Of a stretch of 64,000 bases of DNA, positions 45,064 to 55,369 are shown piece after piece; the stretch's first letter is position 1, and each line of letters opens with the position of its first letter. The notes below the pieces were generated by a model. That model had not been told where the DNA came from. It made no database searches and saw only the letters and a list, made by a program, of their open reading frames with translations. The position numbers and the translations under genes were made by a program. The stretch comes from CBDFGN01 sp965247065 (lineage in GTDB: Bacteria; Bacteroidota; Bacteroidia; Cytophagales; Cyclobacteriaceae): contig CBDFGN010000005.1 in NCBI GenBank assembly GCA_965247065.1, positions 248,001 through 312,000 on the forward strand. The letters run 5' to 3'.

Positions 45064-47918
45064 AATAGGGCCAAATCATCGAGCGAGAGACTGATATAAT
45101 AAAGTCCACCTATCTCTCCTCCGCTTAGGTTATTAGTGTATTTGGTGTTGAGCAGGTTGGTACCTCCCACTTTGATTCTCGATTTTAATCGGGGGATACG
45201 GTAGCTGACCTGGGCGTCGAAAACTCCGTAGCTGCCAATTACCCCATCGCCATAAGGAGTGCTCCATTTGAAACTGTCCTGCCAGCGAAATATGATTTGA
45301 AATCCTATATCCGGGGTAACGCTGGGATTGCCAAAGAAGACATTAGCATTATACTCGGGAGCATTGAAACTCACATCAACCACATCGAATTCGGTCTCAT
45401 CAAAATTTATCCAGGTCCCATTCAATCCCAACCAGTAATTGCGGGGCAGTAGATATTTAAGTCCCAACATAAGTCCGCGTGAATTTATTTGGCGATCTGA
45501 ATTCTGATAATAGGTTATTCTTTGATGGGTCCGTGGGTCTTTGACCAGTCTAGCCGCCGCAGCCAGATCGAGGCCCGGAGGCTGGGTACCAAAGGGTCGA
45601 ATTAACGAGGTTTGGCCGATGGCATTCTCCAGCGTATTATAGAAAAACGAAAAATCGGCCTGAAGTCGATCCTGGAGCCAGGTACGATATCCTACTTCGA
45701 TGGTCTGGTTTTCTTCTTGCCGAATGGTACTCAAACCGCTTTGCTGGGATAGGATGCCGGCGTTAAGTATTTGTAAATTATTCTGTTCTGCCGTGGTCCT
45801 GGGGGTTCCCTCCGCTACTTCAGTTTCGACCGCCTTTGAAAAAGCTTCAACGTGAGACTCAAAAATGGCGAACCCGATTAAAGGCGGTAATTGTCCGGAA
45901 AAGCCCGGCTGGATGGTGGTGACATTTAGATCGTTGAAGCCTCCCCTAAGATCTCCGTTACCATTGGGTCTCACTACAAACATTTCCTGCAGTGAGGGAT
46001 CTCGGAACCCCTGTTGGAAGCTGGCCCTAATATGGTGCTCCCTGTTGATCGAATAAACGCCAGATAACCGAGGGGAAAATCTACCTTCGTAAATGTTGTT
46101 AATATCGTAGCGAAGGGCAGTTGATAGGGTCAGTTGATCCTGTAGCAATGACTTACCCACTTGAACAAATCCTCCTACTTGGTTGAAGCTTTGATCTTCG
46201 AACACATTGTTGATCAGTTCGCTCTCCTGGTTGATTTCTTGACTCCTCACCATGTAACCAACTTGTACATCAACCAGCGAAGTCCATTCGCTGAAATCAT
46301 ATAAACCTTCAAAATGAGTCAATCGATTTTGGTTTTCAACTGGGGCTCGCACGGAAGAAATGAACGGAATCCTTTCATCGATCAGCCGCTCCTTTACATC
46401 TTCGAATTCTGCGGTTCCAGGCTCCAGGCGGGGAGTGTTATTGCCGAATTGATTGAGGCCTATTCCATCGGCAAACCTGCGGCCTGCCAGATGGGTGGAC
46501 TGATCAAAAGGAGGCTCCAAAAAGACGGTGCTGTAATCTCTAAACCACTCGGTATTGCTTTTTACAAACAAATTCAGCGCTTGTCCCAACAGAGATAGAT
46601 CGTAGCTGGTGCTGATTTCCAGATAGCTTTCGTAGGCCCGAAGAAAAAAATGAGTGCCCCGTAGCTCAAGCTTCAGGATATCGCTGTGGATATTATTCAG
46701 GACGCCGCGATTGTCCGCTTGGAAAATAGAGTTTCCAGCGGCCGTCTGATACTGCAGAATGGCTTCCAGGGTAGGTAATGGCCTGAAGTGCAACGCGATC
46801 CCAAACTTCCGATTGTTCATTTCGGATGGACTAAGATCCCGCTCGTCAAAGCCCGTCCTGGTGACCACTTGGTCCCCACCCGCCGATCCGAAAGGTAGCA
46901 AAGAAAAGATCTCGTCCCCGTAGCTGCTTGCTCCGTCATAGCCCGGATCCGTGGCCCGGGTACTCAAAGGAAGGCTGCCGGATCGAACGTTCTGAGCATC
47001 ATAGCCCTGCCAATCCTCTCCTTCTATTTTGGAAAAGTTCACTTTAACGCCGATAACGTTCTTGTAGGCCAAAGCATAGCGCAGGCCTACTTCGTATACC
47101 GGTGTTAGCTCATCGCCACCCAGGGTGCCAACGCTGGCGAAGCCAACTTTGCCCAGCGCGCTTAGACCGGGATGGTCAAATGGGCTCTTGCTGTTCAGGG
47201 TGAGCACCCCATTCATGGAGTTGGGGCCGTACACCGGGCTGGAGTTTATCGGAACCCATTCTATAGACTCTACATCCAATTCAGGAACCCCATAGAAATT
47301 ACCAAGGTTGTAATATTCCCCGGGAACTTGAGTGTCCACCCCGTCGGCGAGTTGAAGCGAACGTCGGTTGACGGAACTGGTAGTCCCGGCCGGACTTATG
47401 GACTGAACCACCATTCCACTACTGTTCAAATACGCTCCACGAAGATTACCTATTGCCGGATAGAAATTGAAGGCCGGTGCGTTCCGGATATCGCGGTAGG
47501 TCATCTTGTCTACTGAAAGGGCTGATCGACTAATATCTTCCGTTTTGCGGGAAGGGGATGAAACCGTTTTCGGAAAGACGCTGCTTTCGGCTACCAGTTG
47601 AACTTGAATCAACGAGGTGTCCTCTACGACCATCTCAATAGGAATGTATTGAGTTTTGTCAATTGAAAGTATTAAGGGCCGCCTTCTGGAGGTCGATAGT
47701 TCAAATCTTCCCTCTTGATTGCTGTAGGTTCCTTTGAAACTCCCTTTGGGTCGGACTAAAACCCGGGACACCGGGGCTCCGGTGGAATCATCTATAACGA
47801 TGCCAACCAGGTTAATTCTGCCTGACTGGGCGCAGGCCTCCTGGTTCGGGGAAAGTAAAGCAAAAAAGAAGGCAAACGCGGTCGCTTTTCCCATCATAAA
47901 AAGTCCAACCCACCTCAT
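45060..47918 (-). CDS. TonB-dependent outer-membrane receptor
   Basis: The 952-residue product has a signal peptide (about 1-30), a carboxypeptidase-regulatory-like domain (about 32-115, G-I-V-I-D-D-S-T-G-A-P-V-S-R-V), a plug (about 125-250, including G-P-N-S-M-N-G-V-L-T-L-N-S-K) and a large beta-barrel ending in Y-Y-I-S-L-S-L-D-D-L-A-L-F. It takes up a siderophore, vitamin or oligomer using TonB energy. No SusD partner adjoins, so it is not a classical Sus pair; substrate unknown. The last bases overlap the convergent T9SS cargo gene by four. Confidence 0.92.
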   Translation of the reverse strand: MRWVGLFMMGKATAFAFFFALLSPNQEACAQSGRINLVGIVIDDSTGAPVSRVLVRPKGSFKGTYSNQEGRFELSTSRRRPLILSIDKTQYIPIEMVVEDTSLIQVQLVAESSVFPKTVSSPSRKTEDISRSALSVDKMTYRDIRNAPAFNFYPAIGNLRGAYLNSSGMVVQSISPAGTTSSVNRRSLQLADGVDTQVPGEYYNLGNFYGVPELDVESIEWVPINSSPVYGPNSMNGVLTLNSKSPFDHPGLSALGKVGFASVGTLGGDELTPVYEVGLRYALAYKNVIGVKVNFSKIEGEDWQGYDAQNVRSGSLPLSTRATDPGYDGASSYGDEIFSLLPFGSAGGDQVVTRTGFDERDLSPSEMNNRKFGIALHFRPLPTLEAILQYQTAAGNSIFQADNRGVLNNIHSDILKLELRGTHFFLRAYESYLEISTSYDLSLLGQALNLFVKSNTEWFRDYSTVFLEPPFDQSTHLAGRRFADGIGLNQFGNNTPRLEPGTAEFEDVKERLIDERIPFISSVRAPVENQNRLTHFEGLYDFSEWTSLVDVQVGYMVRSQEINQESELINNVFEDQSFNQVGGFVQVGKSLLQDQLTLSTALRYDINNIYEGRFSPRLSGVYSINREHHIRASFQQGFRDPSLQEMFVVRPNGNGDLRGGFNDLNVTTIQPGFSGQLPPLIGFAIFESHVEAFSKAVETEVAEGTPRTTAEQNNLQILNAGILSQQSGLSTIRQEENQTIEVGYRTWLQDRLQADFSFFYNTLENAIGQTSLIRPFGTQPPGLDLAAAARLVKDPRTHQRITYYQNSDRQINSRGLMLGLKYLLPRNYWLGLNGTWINFDETEFDVVDVSFNAPEYNANVFFGNPSVTPDIGFQIIFRWQDSFKWSTPYGDGVIGSYGVFDAQVSYRIPRLKSRIKVGGTNLLNTKYTNNLSGGEIGGLYYISLSLDDLALF

Positions 47919-48086
47919 AAACGCTGCTCAATTTAATAGCTTTTCCCGTTATTAATTTTTAGAGCAATCATTATTTCCAGTTGGTCCCGCAGTTTGGGTG
48001 ATTATCGAACCGCCCTATGCTCCTCGTTCGCTATTCCTCCAAATATCGGAGGGCCATTCCTTATATTTGGGCTGGGACAAGGTTTG

Positions 48087-50681
48087 ATGGGTAAGATACA
48101 TTTTTTAAGCGGGGCCTTAATTTGCCTGCTGGTGGGCCGAGCTGGGGCAACCCATATTGTGGGAGGTGAATTTGAGCTGGTTCATTTGCAGAACTTCGAT
48201 TACCGCCTTAGCCTGGTACAGTATTTTGACGTCGTCAATGGCAACCCGCAGGCCGAGGATTCCTCAGTAACTGTATTTATTTTCCGAAAGTTTGATAACC
48301 AGTTCATGAGGTCTATTACTTTGGACAAGGTTGACCGGGAGCTGGTAAGTTATACCCAACCCGAATGTGCCATAGGGCAGCTGGTCACTCGCAGACTGGT
48401 TTACTCGAAAGGGCTCGAACTACCGCCAGAACTATTTGACCACCCGGAGGGATATTATATCGTCTTTGAGCGATGCTGCCGAAACAACGTCATTTCCAAT
48501 ATCTTTCTTGCAGCCCCAAATACGGTGGGTCAAACTTTTTACCTCGAGTTTCCACCAGTAATTAAGAACCAGGAGAAGTCCAATAACTCATCTCCAATCT
48601 TGTTTCGACCTTTAAGCGACTTTGCCTGTGTCAATCAGCTGTACTATTTCGATTTTGCCGGAGTGGACCCCGATGGTGATTCCATAGTATATTCTATGTC
48701 GAACCCTCTCAACAGCTCAGCGGTAATTGCGCTGCCCACTCCCAGCCCGGCACCACACCCGGTGGTGCCTTGGAATCCGGGAATTGACATCAATAATCAG
48801 ATTCCGGGTACCCCTTCGCTGACTACGACCTTAAACGGATTCTTGTCGGTTCGTCCAGATCGGAGCGGGCTCTATGCCTTCGCCCTGAAGGCTGAGGAAT
48901 ACAGAGATGGAATTAAGATCGGGGAGGTTCGAAGGGATTTTCAGATGCTGGTGATTGATTGTCCGGGGCCCAATTTTCCACCGAAATTCCTGGTTCGCAA
49001 AAAGGGCCAGCCGTTTCACGATCCGGCTGAGATCCTTCATTTTTCGGTCGATGAGGACAAGTGCTTCGATTTATTAATAACCGACCTGAATAGTGGGGAT
49101 CTCGAGAGCGGGGAGATCCTGAATATCGACCTTTTTCCCGTAAACTTTGATGCGGATATTGGCCAGATCCTTTCCGATACTACGGGAGTGTTGTTTGGTG
49201 AGAGTGACACCTTGCAGATGGAAGTTTGCCTCCCGGATTGCCCGTACCTGGAGGACGAGCCGTTTAAGATTGAATTCCGGGCCAGCGATAATACCTGTCC
49301 GCTGGCATTGATGGACACTGCCCTGCTTTCGATCACCATAGAACCTCCTGAGAACGCCGATCCGTTCTTTATCCAGCCGACTGCCCAGATTGTGGACACG
49401 TTACGTGAAGGCGCATCCATTGGATTTAGTCTGATTGGCTTAGATAATGATATGGATACATTGGTGCTGAATTTGATCGGAGAGGATTTCGATATCGCCG
49501 ATTTAGGGATGGAGCTGTCAATAACCAGCGAGGACCTTGGGGAGATCCATGCTGAATTCTCATGGAACACCGGTTGTGGCGTTAATAATTTTGGCCTTTT
49601 CGATGATTTTCCACTTCTGTTTATCCTCGATGACCTGGACGATTGCGGTACAGGTAGACCAGACACGCTCCGGGTAGACTTGCACGTTATACTTCCCCCG
49701 AATACCGACCCGGTGGTTACGACCACCCTGGATAATGGCTCGGGAGCGGAACTGATCGATCAAGATATTGACGCCTTCGAGGGTATTGATTTCCAGGTTT
49801 TCGCCAAGGACTTTGATTTCGATTCAGTAGAACTGAGGGCCGAAGGGAACGGATTTATGCTGTCGGAGCTGGGAATGAATTTTGAATCCGCCAAGGGTCG
49901 ACCGACCGCACAATCCGATTTTTCCTGGGACCCGGTTTGTGCAGATTTGAGTTTAGATCTGGGTGATGAGTTTCTGGTTTATTTCATCGCTACCGATCAG
50001 GACACTTGCAAGATTCCCAATGCGGACACCCTTGTGGTCAATCTCAAGGTGATTGTGCCCGAAAATGCAGCGCCGGTGCTTACAGCTCAAAATATGGAAT
50101 CTATGTCTATTCAATTGGCCGCCGGTTATGAATTAAATCTGAACCTTATTGGAGAGGATCTGGATAACGATTCCATATTTCTTCGATTGGTGGAATATGA
50201 AGGAGATCTGCCTGAGGAGAGGTTCTCATTTACCTCTATTGACGGGGTGGGCTCTTTGAGTTCACCTTTCATCATAAAACCGGAGTGTGCCGACCTGGCC
50301 ATAGATTCGACGATGAGCCTACGCTTCGTTTTTGTGCTGACCGACAATTTTTGCGTTGAGCACCAAGTCGATACGCTGGAGCTGGTTTTTAATATGTCCG
50401 ATCCGATACCAGACTATGAAGAATTCCTGCCACCCAATGTTTTCACTCCCAATGGAGACGGTATCAACGAGGTGTTTTTTATTCCTAACCTACCGGCCGA
50501 TAACTGCATGGCCCAAATGGAAAGCGTTGAAGTCTATAATCGCTGGGGTAAGCTTGTTTTCAGTGATGATAATAGAGAATTCGTCTGGGACGGCCTGGGT
50601 GCAGCGGCAGGGGTATATTACTACTACATTCGCTACACCAATGATATTGAATACCGGGGGGTCGTTTCGGTGATGAGATGA
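48087..50681 (+). CDS. T9SS type B cargo protein, paralog
   Basis: The 864-residue product from ATG 48087 begins with a signal peptide (about 1-21, ending near A-G-A), then T-H-I-V-G-G-E-F and the C-C-R-N-N-V-I-S-N cluster, and runs in parallel with the 42.5 kb protein over its whole length: the same D-P-D-G-D-S-I turn, I-G-E-V-R-R-D-F-Q-M-L-V boundary and repeat spacing. The type B sorting domain is at about 781-864 (L-P-P-N-V-F-T-P-N-G-D-G-I-N-E-V, then Y-N-R-W-G-K-L-V-F). The frame opens at GTG 47994, but the extra 31 residues precede the signal peptide and are unlikely to be translated. Confidence 0.9.
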   Translation: MGKIHFLSGALICLLVGRAGATHIVGGEFELVHLQNFDYRLSLVQYFDVVNGNPQAEDSSVTVFIFRKFDNQFMRSITLDKVDRELVSYTQPECAIGQLVTRRLVYSKGLELPPELFDHPEGYYIVFERCCRNNVISNIFLAAPNTVGQTFYLEFPPVIKNQEKSNNSSPILFRPLSDFACVNQLYYFDFAGVDPDGDSIVYSMSNPLNSSAVIALPTPSPAPHPVVPWNPGIDINNQIPGTPSLTTTLNGFLSVRPDRSGLYAFALKAEEYRDGIKIGEVRRDFQMLVIDCPGPNFPPKFLVRKKGQPFHDPAEILHFSVDEDKCFDLLITDLNSGDLESGEILNIDLFPVNFDADIGQILSDTTGVLFGESDTLQMEVCLPDCPYLEDEPFKIEFRASDNTCPLALMDTALLSITIEPPENADPFFIQPTAQIVDTLREGASIGFSLIGLDNDMDTLVLNLIGEDFDIADLGMELSITSEDLGEIHAEFSWNTGCGVNNFGLFDDFPLLFILDDLDDCGTGRPDTLRVDLHVILPPNTDPVVTTTLDNGSGAELIDQDIDAFEGIDFQVFAKDFDFDSVELRAEGNGFMLSELGMNFESAKGRPTAQSDFSWDPVCADLSLDLGDEFLVYFIATDQDTCKIPNADTLVVNLKVIVPENAAPVLTAQNMESMSIQLAAGYELNLNLIGEDLDNDSIFLRLVEYEGDLPEERFSFTSIDGVGSLSSPFIIKPECADLAIDSTMSLRFVFVLTDNFCVEHQVDTLELVFNMSDPIPDYEEFLPPNVFTPNGDGINEVFFIPNLPADNCMAQMESVEVYNRWGKLVFSDDNREFVWDGLGAAAGVYYYYIRYTNDIEYRGVVSVMR

Positions 50682-50713
50682 TCCAATAGAGGCGCTCTTA
50701 ATTCCGCACCTAA

Positions 50714-50760
50714 TGTGGCGGTGAATTGTTGAATTGTCTACTTGTTGAATTGTTTAACTG
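50714..50760. repeat. Degenerate GTTGAATTGT simple repeat
   Basis: Three imperfect copies of (T)GTTGAATTGT and a fourth weaker GTTTAACTGT between two convergent genes, continuing into ACTG-rich sequence (CTGTATTACTGTCACACTGAC) up to the end of the next gene. Confidence 0.55.
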
Positions 50761-50818
50761 TTTGTCAGACTAAGACTGATCCCGGTTTTACTGCTTCCCT
50801 GTATTACTGTCACACTGA

Positions 50819-53248
50819 CTAAAATCCAATCCCTAACCTAACACCCGTATCCTGTCTTTTCCCATCCAACAAATTGGTAAAGACATCCACCCGGACGATT
50901 TTGAAGATATGCTCAATACCCAATCCGAACTCGAAGTAGGATTTGCTGGCGTCCGTATAGAGGAAGTTTACCCCGGCTACCGCCTGTATCTTGGTTTTGC
51001 GGATCAACGGAAGTTTGTTAAAGATAAAACCGTTGAAATGGTGCTCGTAATAGGCCGTATAATAGTCACCCTCGGTGCTATAGAAATAGTAGTCCAATAG
51101 TTGAAAATTTCTAAGATCGAATTTGGCAAACGGCGTTCGATTTCCATTGAAATGTTTGAAGTCAATGAAAGTTATCTCGTCGTTATTGATGAACGTACCG
51201 GCCCTTGCAAATACCTGGCCTGTTCCCACCAAACCGAAACGGAAGTTATCAGACATCTGTGCCTCAACCTGATCATACTTAATATCTCCTCCCAGGGCCT
51301 TTAGTCCACTCCGATAGACTAAATTGAATTCGGGATAACTTGATCCCAAACTAATTTTTTCATAGGGACGCGACCAGTATTTCTGGGCGAAGCGGACATG
51401 CAACTGCAAATCAATTAGTAAAGCCTGGTGACTAACAAAGGAAGTTTCGGTCAAGGACGCGTTCAATGGGATGTTGGACGTAAATTCTTTGTCTTTCCAA
51501 TTGAAAAAGGTAAAATCGGTGGTGTTCTCCAGTTGGCTTCTTTCCGCAAACTCTATTGATCCGGTGAATCGCAACCCATTGACCAGTTCATGGCGAAGGC
51601 GAAGACGAGCGTACGTCTTTTCATACAACTTCAAATAGTTCTCCTTGGCAAAAAGGGTCATCACTGTATTGATGATGGGGGAGATAGGGTTCTCGTGGTT
51701 GTACTGGGCTACAAAATGGCCAGCGGCAACTTCCGCATAGCCGAATTTCCTGGGGTTATATCCGTATCTTCCGGAAATTTGACCATAAATATCCCGGCTT
51801 GAAAATCCGTATCTAAGCTGCGGTGTGATCCGAAAAAATCGTTTGTCTTCATATCGCTTGGTGTACCCCAATCTGAGATTCAAAACCAGGCCCTCCACCG
51901 TATTAAATTGCATAGCTGATATGATGGGATCAAACCGGTAAAAGCGATCCCGGTAACTGTCGGCATGGACGTACCCCCCAAACAGAATGTTGCTGAAGGT
52001 TATTCTATTATCAACTTTATCCACCGAGTCCTTGTAAACCTTGGACTCCTTGATGATTTGAACGCTGTCTTTGATTCTATAATCGGTCAACTCGGTCTGA
52101 GTGAGTGGAATTGGCCTGATATCCGCCCAATAAAGGCTGTCTTTCTGATTGGCCTCTTTTTGGACCGAATAGATCTCGTGGCTAAAGAATTTCCGTTTGA
52201 ATGCAGGCTCTATTTCATAGTTTGAATTTACACCTACAAAATATCTGTTTCCCTGAAACCCAAACGCTTTGAACATAAAACTAAATCGCTGGGTAATGAG
52301 CATCCAGTGATCCTGACCTATTTGGGCATATATTTGATTCACTTTCAGACTGTCAACGAACTCGATCTGGTTTTTAGTCAGCATTAGGTCCAAGCTGTGG
52401 ATCCGCCATAAGTCTTCTATGATGTAGATATATCCAACAAAAGCTGGATCAGAACTCCGTTTTGGGATAACTTCTATCTTATTGATCAAAATATTCCCTT
52501 CATTGATAACTCCGTCTAAACGGTAACGGTAGAACATCAGGGCATTGCTGGCAATCGGGGAAACAAATCCTCTCTCAGTAAGGCCTTCTACTGAGAGTAG
52601 ATTCTGGTAAAAATTGGCCAGCATTTGGTGCGCCATGTTATAGCTGAATGCCTTATTGTCACCGCTTACTTTGGAGGAAACAACGGTTTCCTTGATTTTG
52701 TCGGGCTGCTGAAAGCTGAGCTGCGAAACTGATTCAGACAGATAAGCAATGCCCGTATCCAGATTAACATTAAAGCCTAAGATCTTTTCAGGAACCTTAT
52801 CCAATCTTTGGAGACCTTTTACGTACACATCGCAGGTGTAACTATCGATCTCCTTCAGGTGGAACTTCCGCTTCTTGATCGCATTGCGGATAACGCGATA
52901 GGCCGGATCCTCCTGACCGGCTTTTACTATGACTTCTTCCAGCTGGATCACATCCGGTACCATTTGGATGTTTAGCACCAAACCCTCCACGGGGACCGAT
53001 ATGCCATGAATTTGGGTTTTGAACCCAACATATTGGAAGACTAACTGGTAGTCACCCGGATCAAGCTGGATGTTGAAGAATCCCTCGAGGTTGGTGGTGG
53101 TTCCAGTGGAAGTCCCTTTGATGTAGAGTGTGGTAAAAGGAAGGGGCTGGCCGTTTTCATCGATAACCGTACCCTGGACTTCCGCAGCTTGAAGATCCAG
53201 TGACAGGCATGCCAGGGTTAAAGAAAGGAAGAATGGCCGCAGTATCAA
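50819..53248 (-). CDS. DUF5686 outer-membrane protein with regulatory-like N-terminus
   Basis: The 809-residue product has a signal peptide (about 1-21), a carboxypeptidase-regulatory-like domain (about 23-110, G-T-V-I-D-E-N-G-Q-P-L-P-F-T-T) and then a DUF5686-type body ending in a beta-barrel (aromatic strands to G-V-R-L-G-I-G-F). The start codon is TTG, directly before the signal peptide. The family is found across Bacteroidetes; its function is not established. Such proteins resemble TonB receptors in domain order but lack the plug. Confidence 0.85.
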   Translation of the reverse strand: MILRPFFLSLTLACLSLDLQAAEVQGTVIDENGQPLPFTTLYIKGTSTGTTTNLEGFFNIQLDPGDYQLVFQYVGFKTQIHGISVPVEGLVLNIQMVPDVIQLEEVIVKAGQEDPAYRVIRNAIKKRKFHLKEIDSYTCDVYVKGLQRLDKVPEKILGFNVNLDTGIAYLSESVSQLSFQQPDKIKETVVSSKVSGDNKAFSYNMAHQMLANFYQNLLSVEGLTERGFVSPIASNALMFYRYRLDGVINEGNILINKIEVIPKRSSDPAFVGYIYIIEDLWRIHSLDLMLTKNQIEFVDSLKVNQIYAQIGQDHWMLITQRFSFMFKAFGFQGNRYFVGVNSNYEIEPAFKRKFFSHEIYSVQKEANQKDSLYWADIRPIPLTQTELTDYRIKDSVQIIKESKVYKDSVDKVDNRITFSNILFGGYVHADSYRDRFYRFDPIISAMQFNTVEGLVLNLRLGYTKRYEDKRFFRITPQLRYGFSSRDIYGQISGRYGYNPRKFGYAEVAAGHFVAQYNHENPISPIINTVMTLFAKENYLKLYEKTYARLRLRHELVNGLRFTGSIEFAERSQLENTTDFTFFNWKDKEFTSNIPLNASLTETSFVSHQALLIDLQLHVRFAQKYWSRPYEKISLGSSYPEFNLVYRSGLKALGGDIKYDQVEAQMSDNFRFGLVGTGQVFARAGTFINNDEITFIDFKHFNGNRTPFAKFDLRNFQLLDYYFYSTEGDYYTAYYEHHFNGFIFNKLPLIRKTKIQAVAGVNFLYTDASKSYFEFGLGIEHIFKIVRVDVFTNLLDGKRQDTGVRLGIGF

Positions 53249-53314
53249 TTCGGTTTAGCCTAATGTTGTTATTTCGGGGATGTTAATTAATACGAATTGG
53301 TTGGTTAATTGGAT

Positions 53315-54478
53315 TTAGAAAGCCTTAGTGAGCGCCGCCTCGAGATCAGTCCTTAAGATCTCCAGACTTTCCAAACCCACATACACTCTAATTCTATTTA
53401 CCGGCACATCAGGGGCGTCGTAATTTTGGGAGCCGACCAATGCCAGGGCGGGAAAGATAAGTGACTCATACCCTCCCCACGAACAGGCCATTTTGAAATA
53501 TTTAAGTGCACCACAAAAGACTTCGATCTGGGCAGGTTGTGTGCTGTATAGGTCAATGGTAAACATTCCAGTTCCCAGTTTCAGATATTTTTTGGCCAAT
53601 GCATACTGAGGGCTTTTCGGCGACATCGGATAATGGACCTTTTCGACAGCCGAATGTTGCTCCAAAAAGTTAACCAGGGCCAACGTAGTTTGAGAACTTC
53701 GATCCAACCTTAGTTCCAGCGTTCTCAAGCCCCTTAGTAATAACCAGGAATTAAATGGGGAGATGATGCCGCCCAGCGTCATCAATTCGGAGTGAAAGAT
53801 CTTGTTCACCATGTCCTTTGAAGAACAAAGTACTCCCCCTACGGCATCACCGTGACCCCCGATGTACTTGGTAGCCGAGTGGACCACGATGTCGACACCA
53901 TAATCGGCTGGGTTTGTCCCCAGTGGAGAGGCATAGCTGTTATCCATTATGATAACGAGGCCCTTTGCTTTGGCGATCCTGGACACCTCCTCAATATCCT
54001 GCATCTCATAGGTCCAGCTATTAGGACTCTCCAGGAGAATAAGCTTAGTGGAATCGACTATGGCTTTGTCGAAATTGCCGGGATCAGTTCCATCAATGAA
54101 AGTGGTTCCCACCCCAAAGCGCGGCAGCAAGCTCGCCAGCAATTTTCGGGTCCAGCTGTAGGGCTTCTGAACGCACACCACGTGGTCACCTTTTTGCACG
54201 TTGGCGATAACAGCTGCTGCAATCGCAGCGCTTCCCGACGCAAAGATCAAAGCGTCTTCGGTGTTTTCCAGGGCCGCCATTTTCCTGGCCAGGGTTTGGG
54301 TCGTTGGGTTGACGCCACGGGTGTATAAGGGGATGGTATCTTCTTGGGCCATGGCCTCCCTCATCTTCGCCAGGGTTGTATAGTGGAAGTTGGTCGATTG
54401 GACCACGGGCGGGCTTGAGGAATTGAAATCAGCCGATTCCTCCTCCCCAAGTTGGTTCAGGATGTAGGATAAATCCAT
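53315..54478 (-). CDS. Cys/Met-metabolism PLP-dependent lyase or synthase
   Basis: The 387-residue product is a fold-I PLP enzyme of the cystathionine gamma-synthase/gamma-lyase/methionine gamma-lyase family. Present are Y-T-R-G-V-N-P-T, the A-S-G-S-A-A-I-A loop, D-N-S-Y-A-S-P and the PLP Lys in H-S-A-T-K-Y-I-G-G-H-G-D. Which member cannot be told by eye. The cystathionine beta-synthase-like enzyme at 28.9 kb would fit a transsulfuration pair, but the two genes are 23 kb apart. Confidence 0.88.
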   Translation of the reverse strand: MDLSYILNQLGEEESADFNSSSPPVVQSTNFHYTTLAKMREAMAQEDTIPLYTRGVNPTTQTLARKMAALENTEDALIFASGSAAIAAAVIANVQKGDHVVCVQKPYSWTRKLLASLLPRFGVGTTFIDGTDPGNFDKAIVDSTKLILLESPNSWTYEMQDIEEVSRIAKAKGLVIIMDNSYASPLGTNPADYGVDIVVHSATKYIGGHGDAVGGVLCSSKDMVNKIFHSELMTLGGIISPFNSWLLLRGLRTLELRLDRSSQTTLALVNFLEQHSAVEKVHYPMSPKSPQYALAKKYLKLGTGMFTIDLYSTQPAQIEVFCGALKYFKMACSWGGYESLIFPALALVGSQNYDAPDVPVNRIRVYVGLESLEILRTDLEAALTKAF

Positions 54479-54543
54479 ATGATGAGGCTATTGTCGTTCT
54501 GCAAATTAGATGAATTTTTGGTTACTTTAGGAGCACCTTCAAC

Positions 54544-55356
54544 ATGGAAAACAAAGTAGTTGTCATAACCGGAGCCTCTTCTGGCATCGGGAAAGCATGC
54601 GCCGAAGTGTTTGGGAAAGCAGGCGCCAAAATTGTGATTACCGGAAGGAACCGGGAGAATCTTCAAGCCCAGTCTAAACGACTTGACCAATTGGAGATCC
54701 CCAACCTGGCCATTCCTGCCGACGTTAGTGTGGAGGCCGACAACCGACGAATGGTGCAGGAGACTTTGGAGGAGTTCGGGAGAATTGACATCCTCATTAA
54801 CAATGCCGGTATTTCGATGCGGGCCCTGTTCGAAGATCTCGGGTTGGAGGTATTCCGGAAAGTCATGGACACTAATCTCATGGGTACGGTATATGCCACC
54901 AAGTTATGTCTTCCCTATCTTCTAAAGACCAAGGGTACGATCGTAGGTGTATCGTCCATTAACGGTTATCGCGGAACACCGGCTCGTACGGCCTACAGCG
55001 CATCCAAGTATGCCTTGAACGGCTTTTTCGAATCCCTGAGAACCGAAGTGATGAACCGGGGCGTTCATGTGCTGGTAGTTTGTCCAGGATTTACGGGCTC
55101 CAATATTCGAAATGTAGCGCTTGACGCGGATGGTTCCTCTCAGGGAGAATCGCCACTGGACGAAGGTAAAATGATGACGGCCGAGGCGGTGGCCAAAGCC
55201 ATTTTGAGAGGGGTAAAAACCAAAAGAAGGGACCTGGTGCTAACCCGTCAGGGAAGGATGGCGGTATTCTTGAACAAATGGATCCCGGGGATAATGGACG
55301 GGATAGTGTATCGGATGTTCGCTAAGGAACGCAATTCGCCTTTTGGGAGAGAGTGA
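54544..55356 (+). CDS. Short-chain dehydrogenase/reductase
   Basis: The 270-residue product is a classical SDR: the NAD(P) motif T-G-A-S-S-G-I-G-K near 10, N-N-A-G near 88, catalytic Ser in G-V-S-S-I-N-G and Y-S-A-S-K in the active site (about 155). A C-terminal basic and hydrophobic tail (about 235-270) could touch the membrane, as in SDRs that reduce long-chain or steroid-like substrates. The substrate is not known. Confidence 0.92.
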   Translation: MENKVVVITGASSGIGKACAEVFGKAGAKIVITGRNRENLQAQSKRLDQLEIPNLAIPADVSVEADNRRMVQETLEEFGRIDILINNAGISMRALFEDLGLEVFRKVMDTNLMGTVYATKLCLPYLLKTKGTIVGVSSINGYRGTPARTAYSASKYALNGFFESLRTEVMNRGVHVLVVCPGFTGSNIRNVALDADGSSQGESPLDEGKMMTAEAVAKAILRGVKTKRRDLVLTRQGRMAVFLNKWIPGIMDGIVYRMFAKERNSPFGRE

Positions 55357-55369
55357 AGAGTGGACCTGA

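Noticed and set aside
49037..49726. 229-codon open frame antisense to the second cargo protein
   Set aside because: Ser/Ile-rich shadow frame; the sense gene has continuous domain structure.
53315..54543. SAM riboswitch before the Cys/Met PLP enzyme
   Set aside because: The divergent gap is only 65 bases, too short for the aptamer and both promoters.
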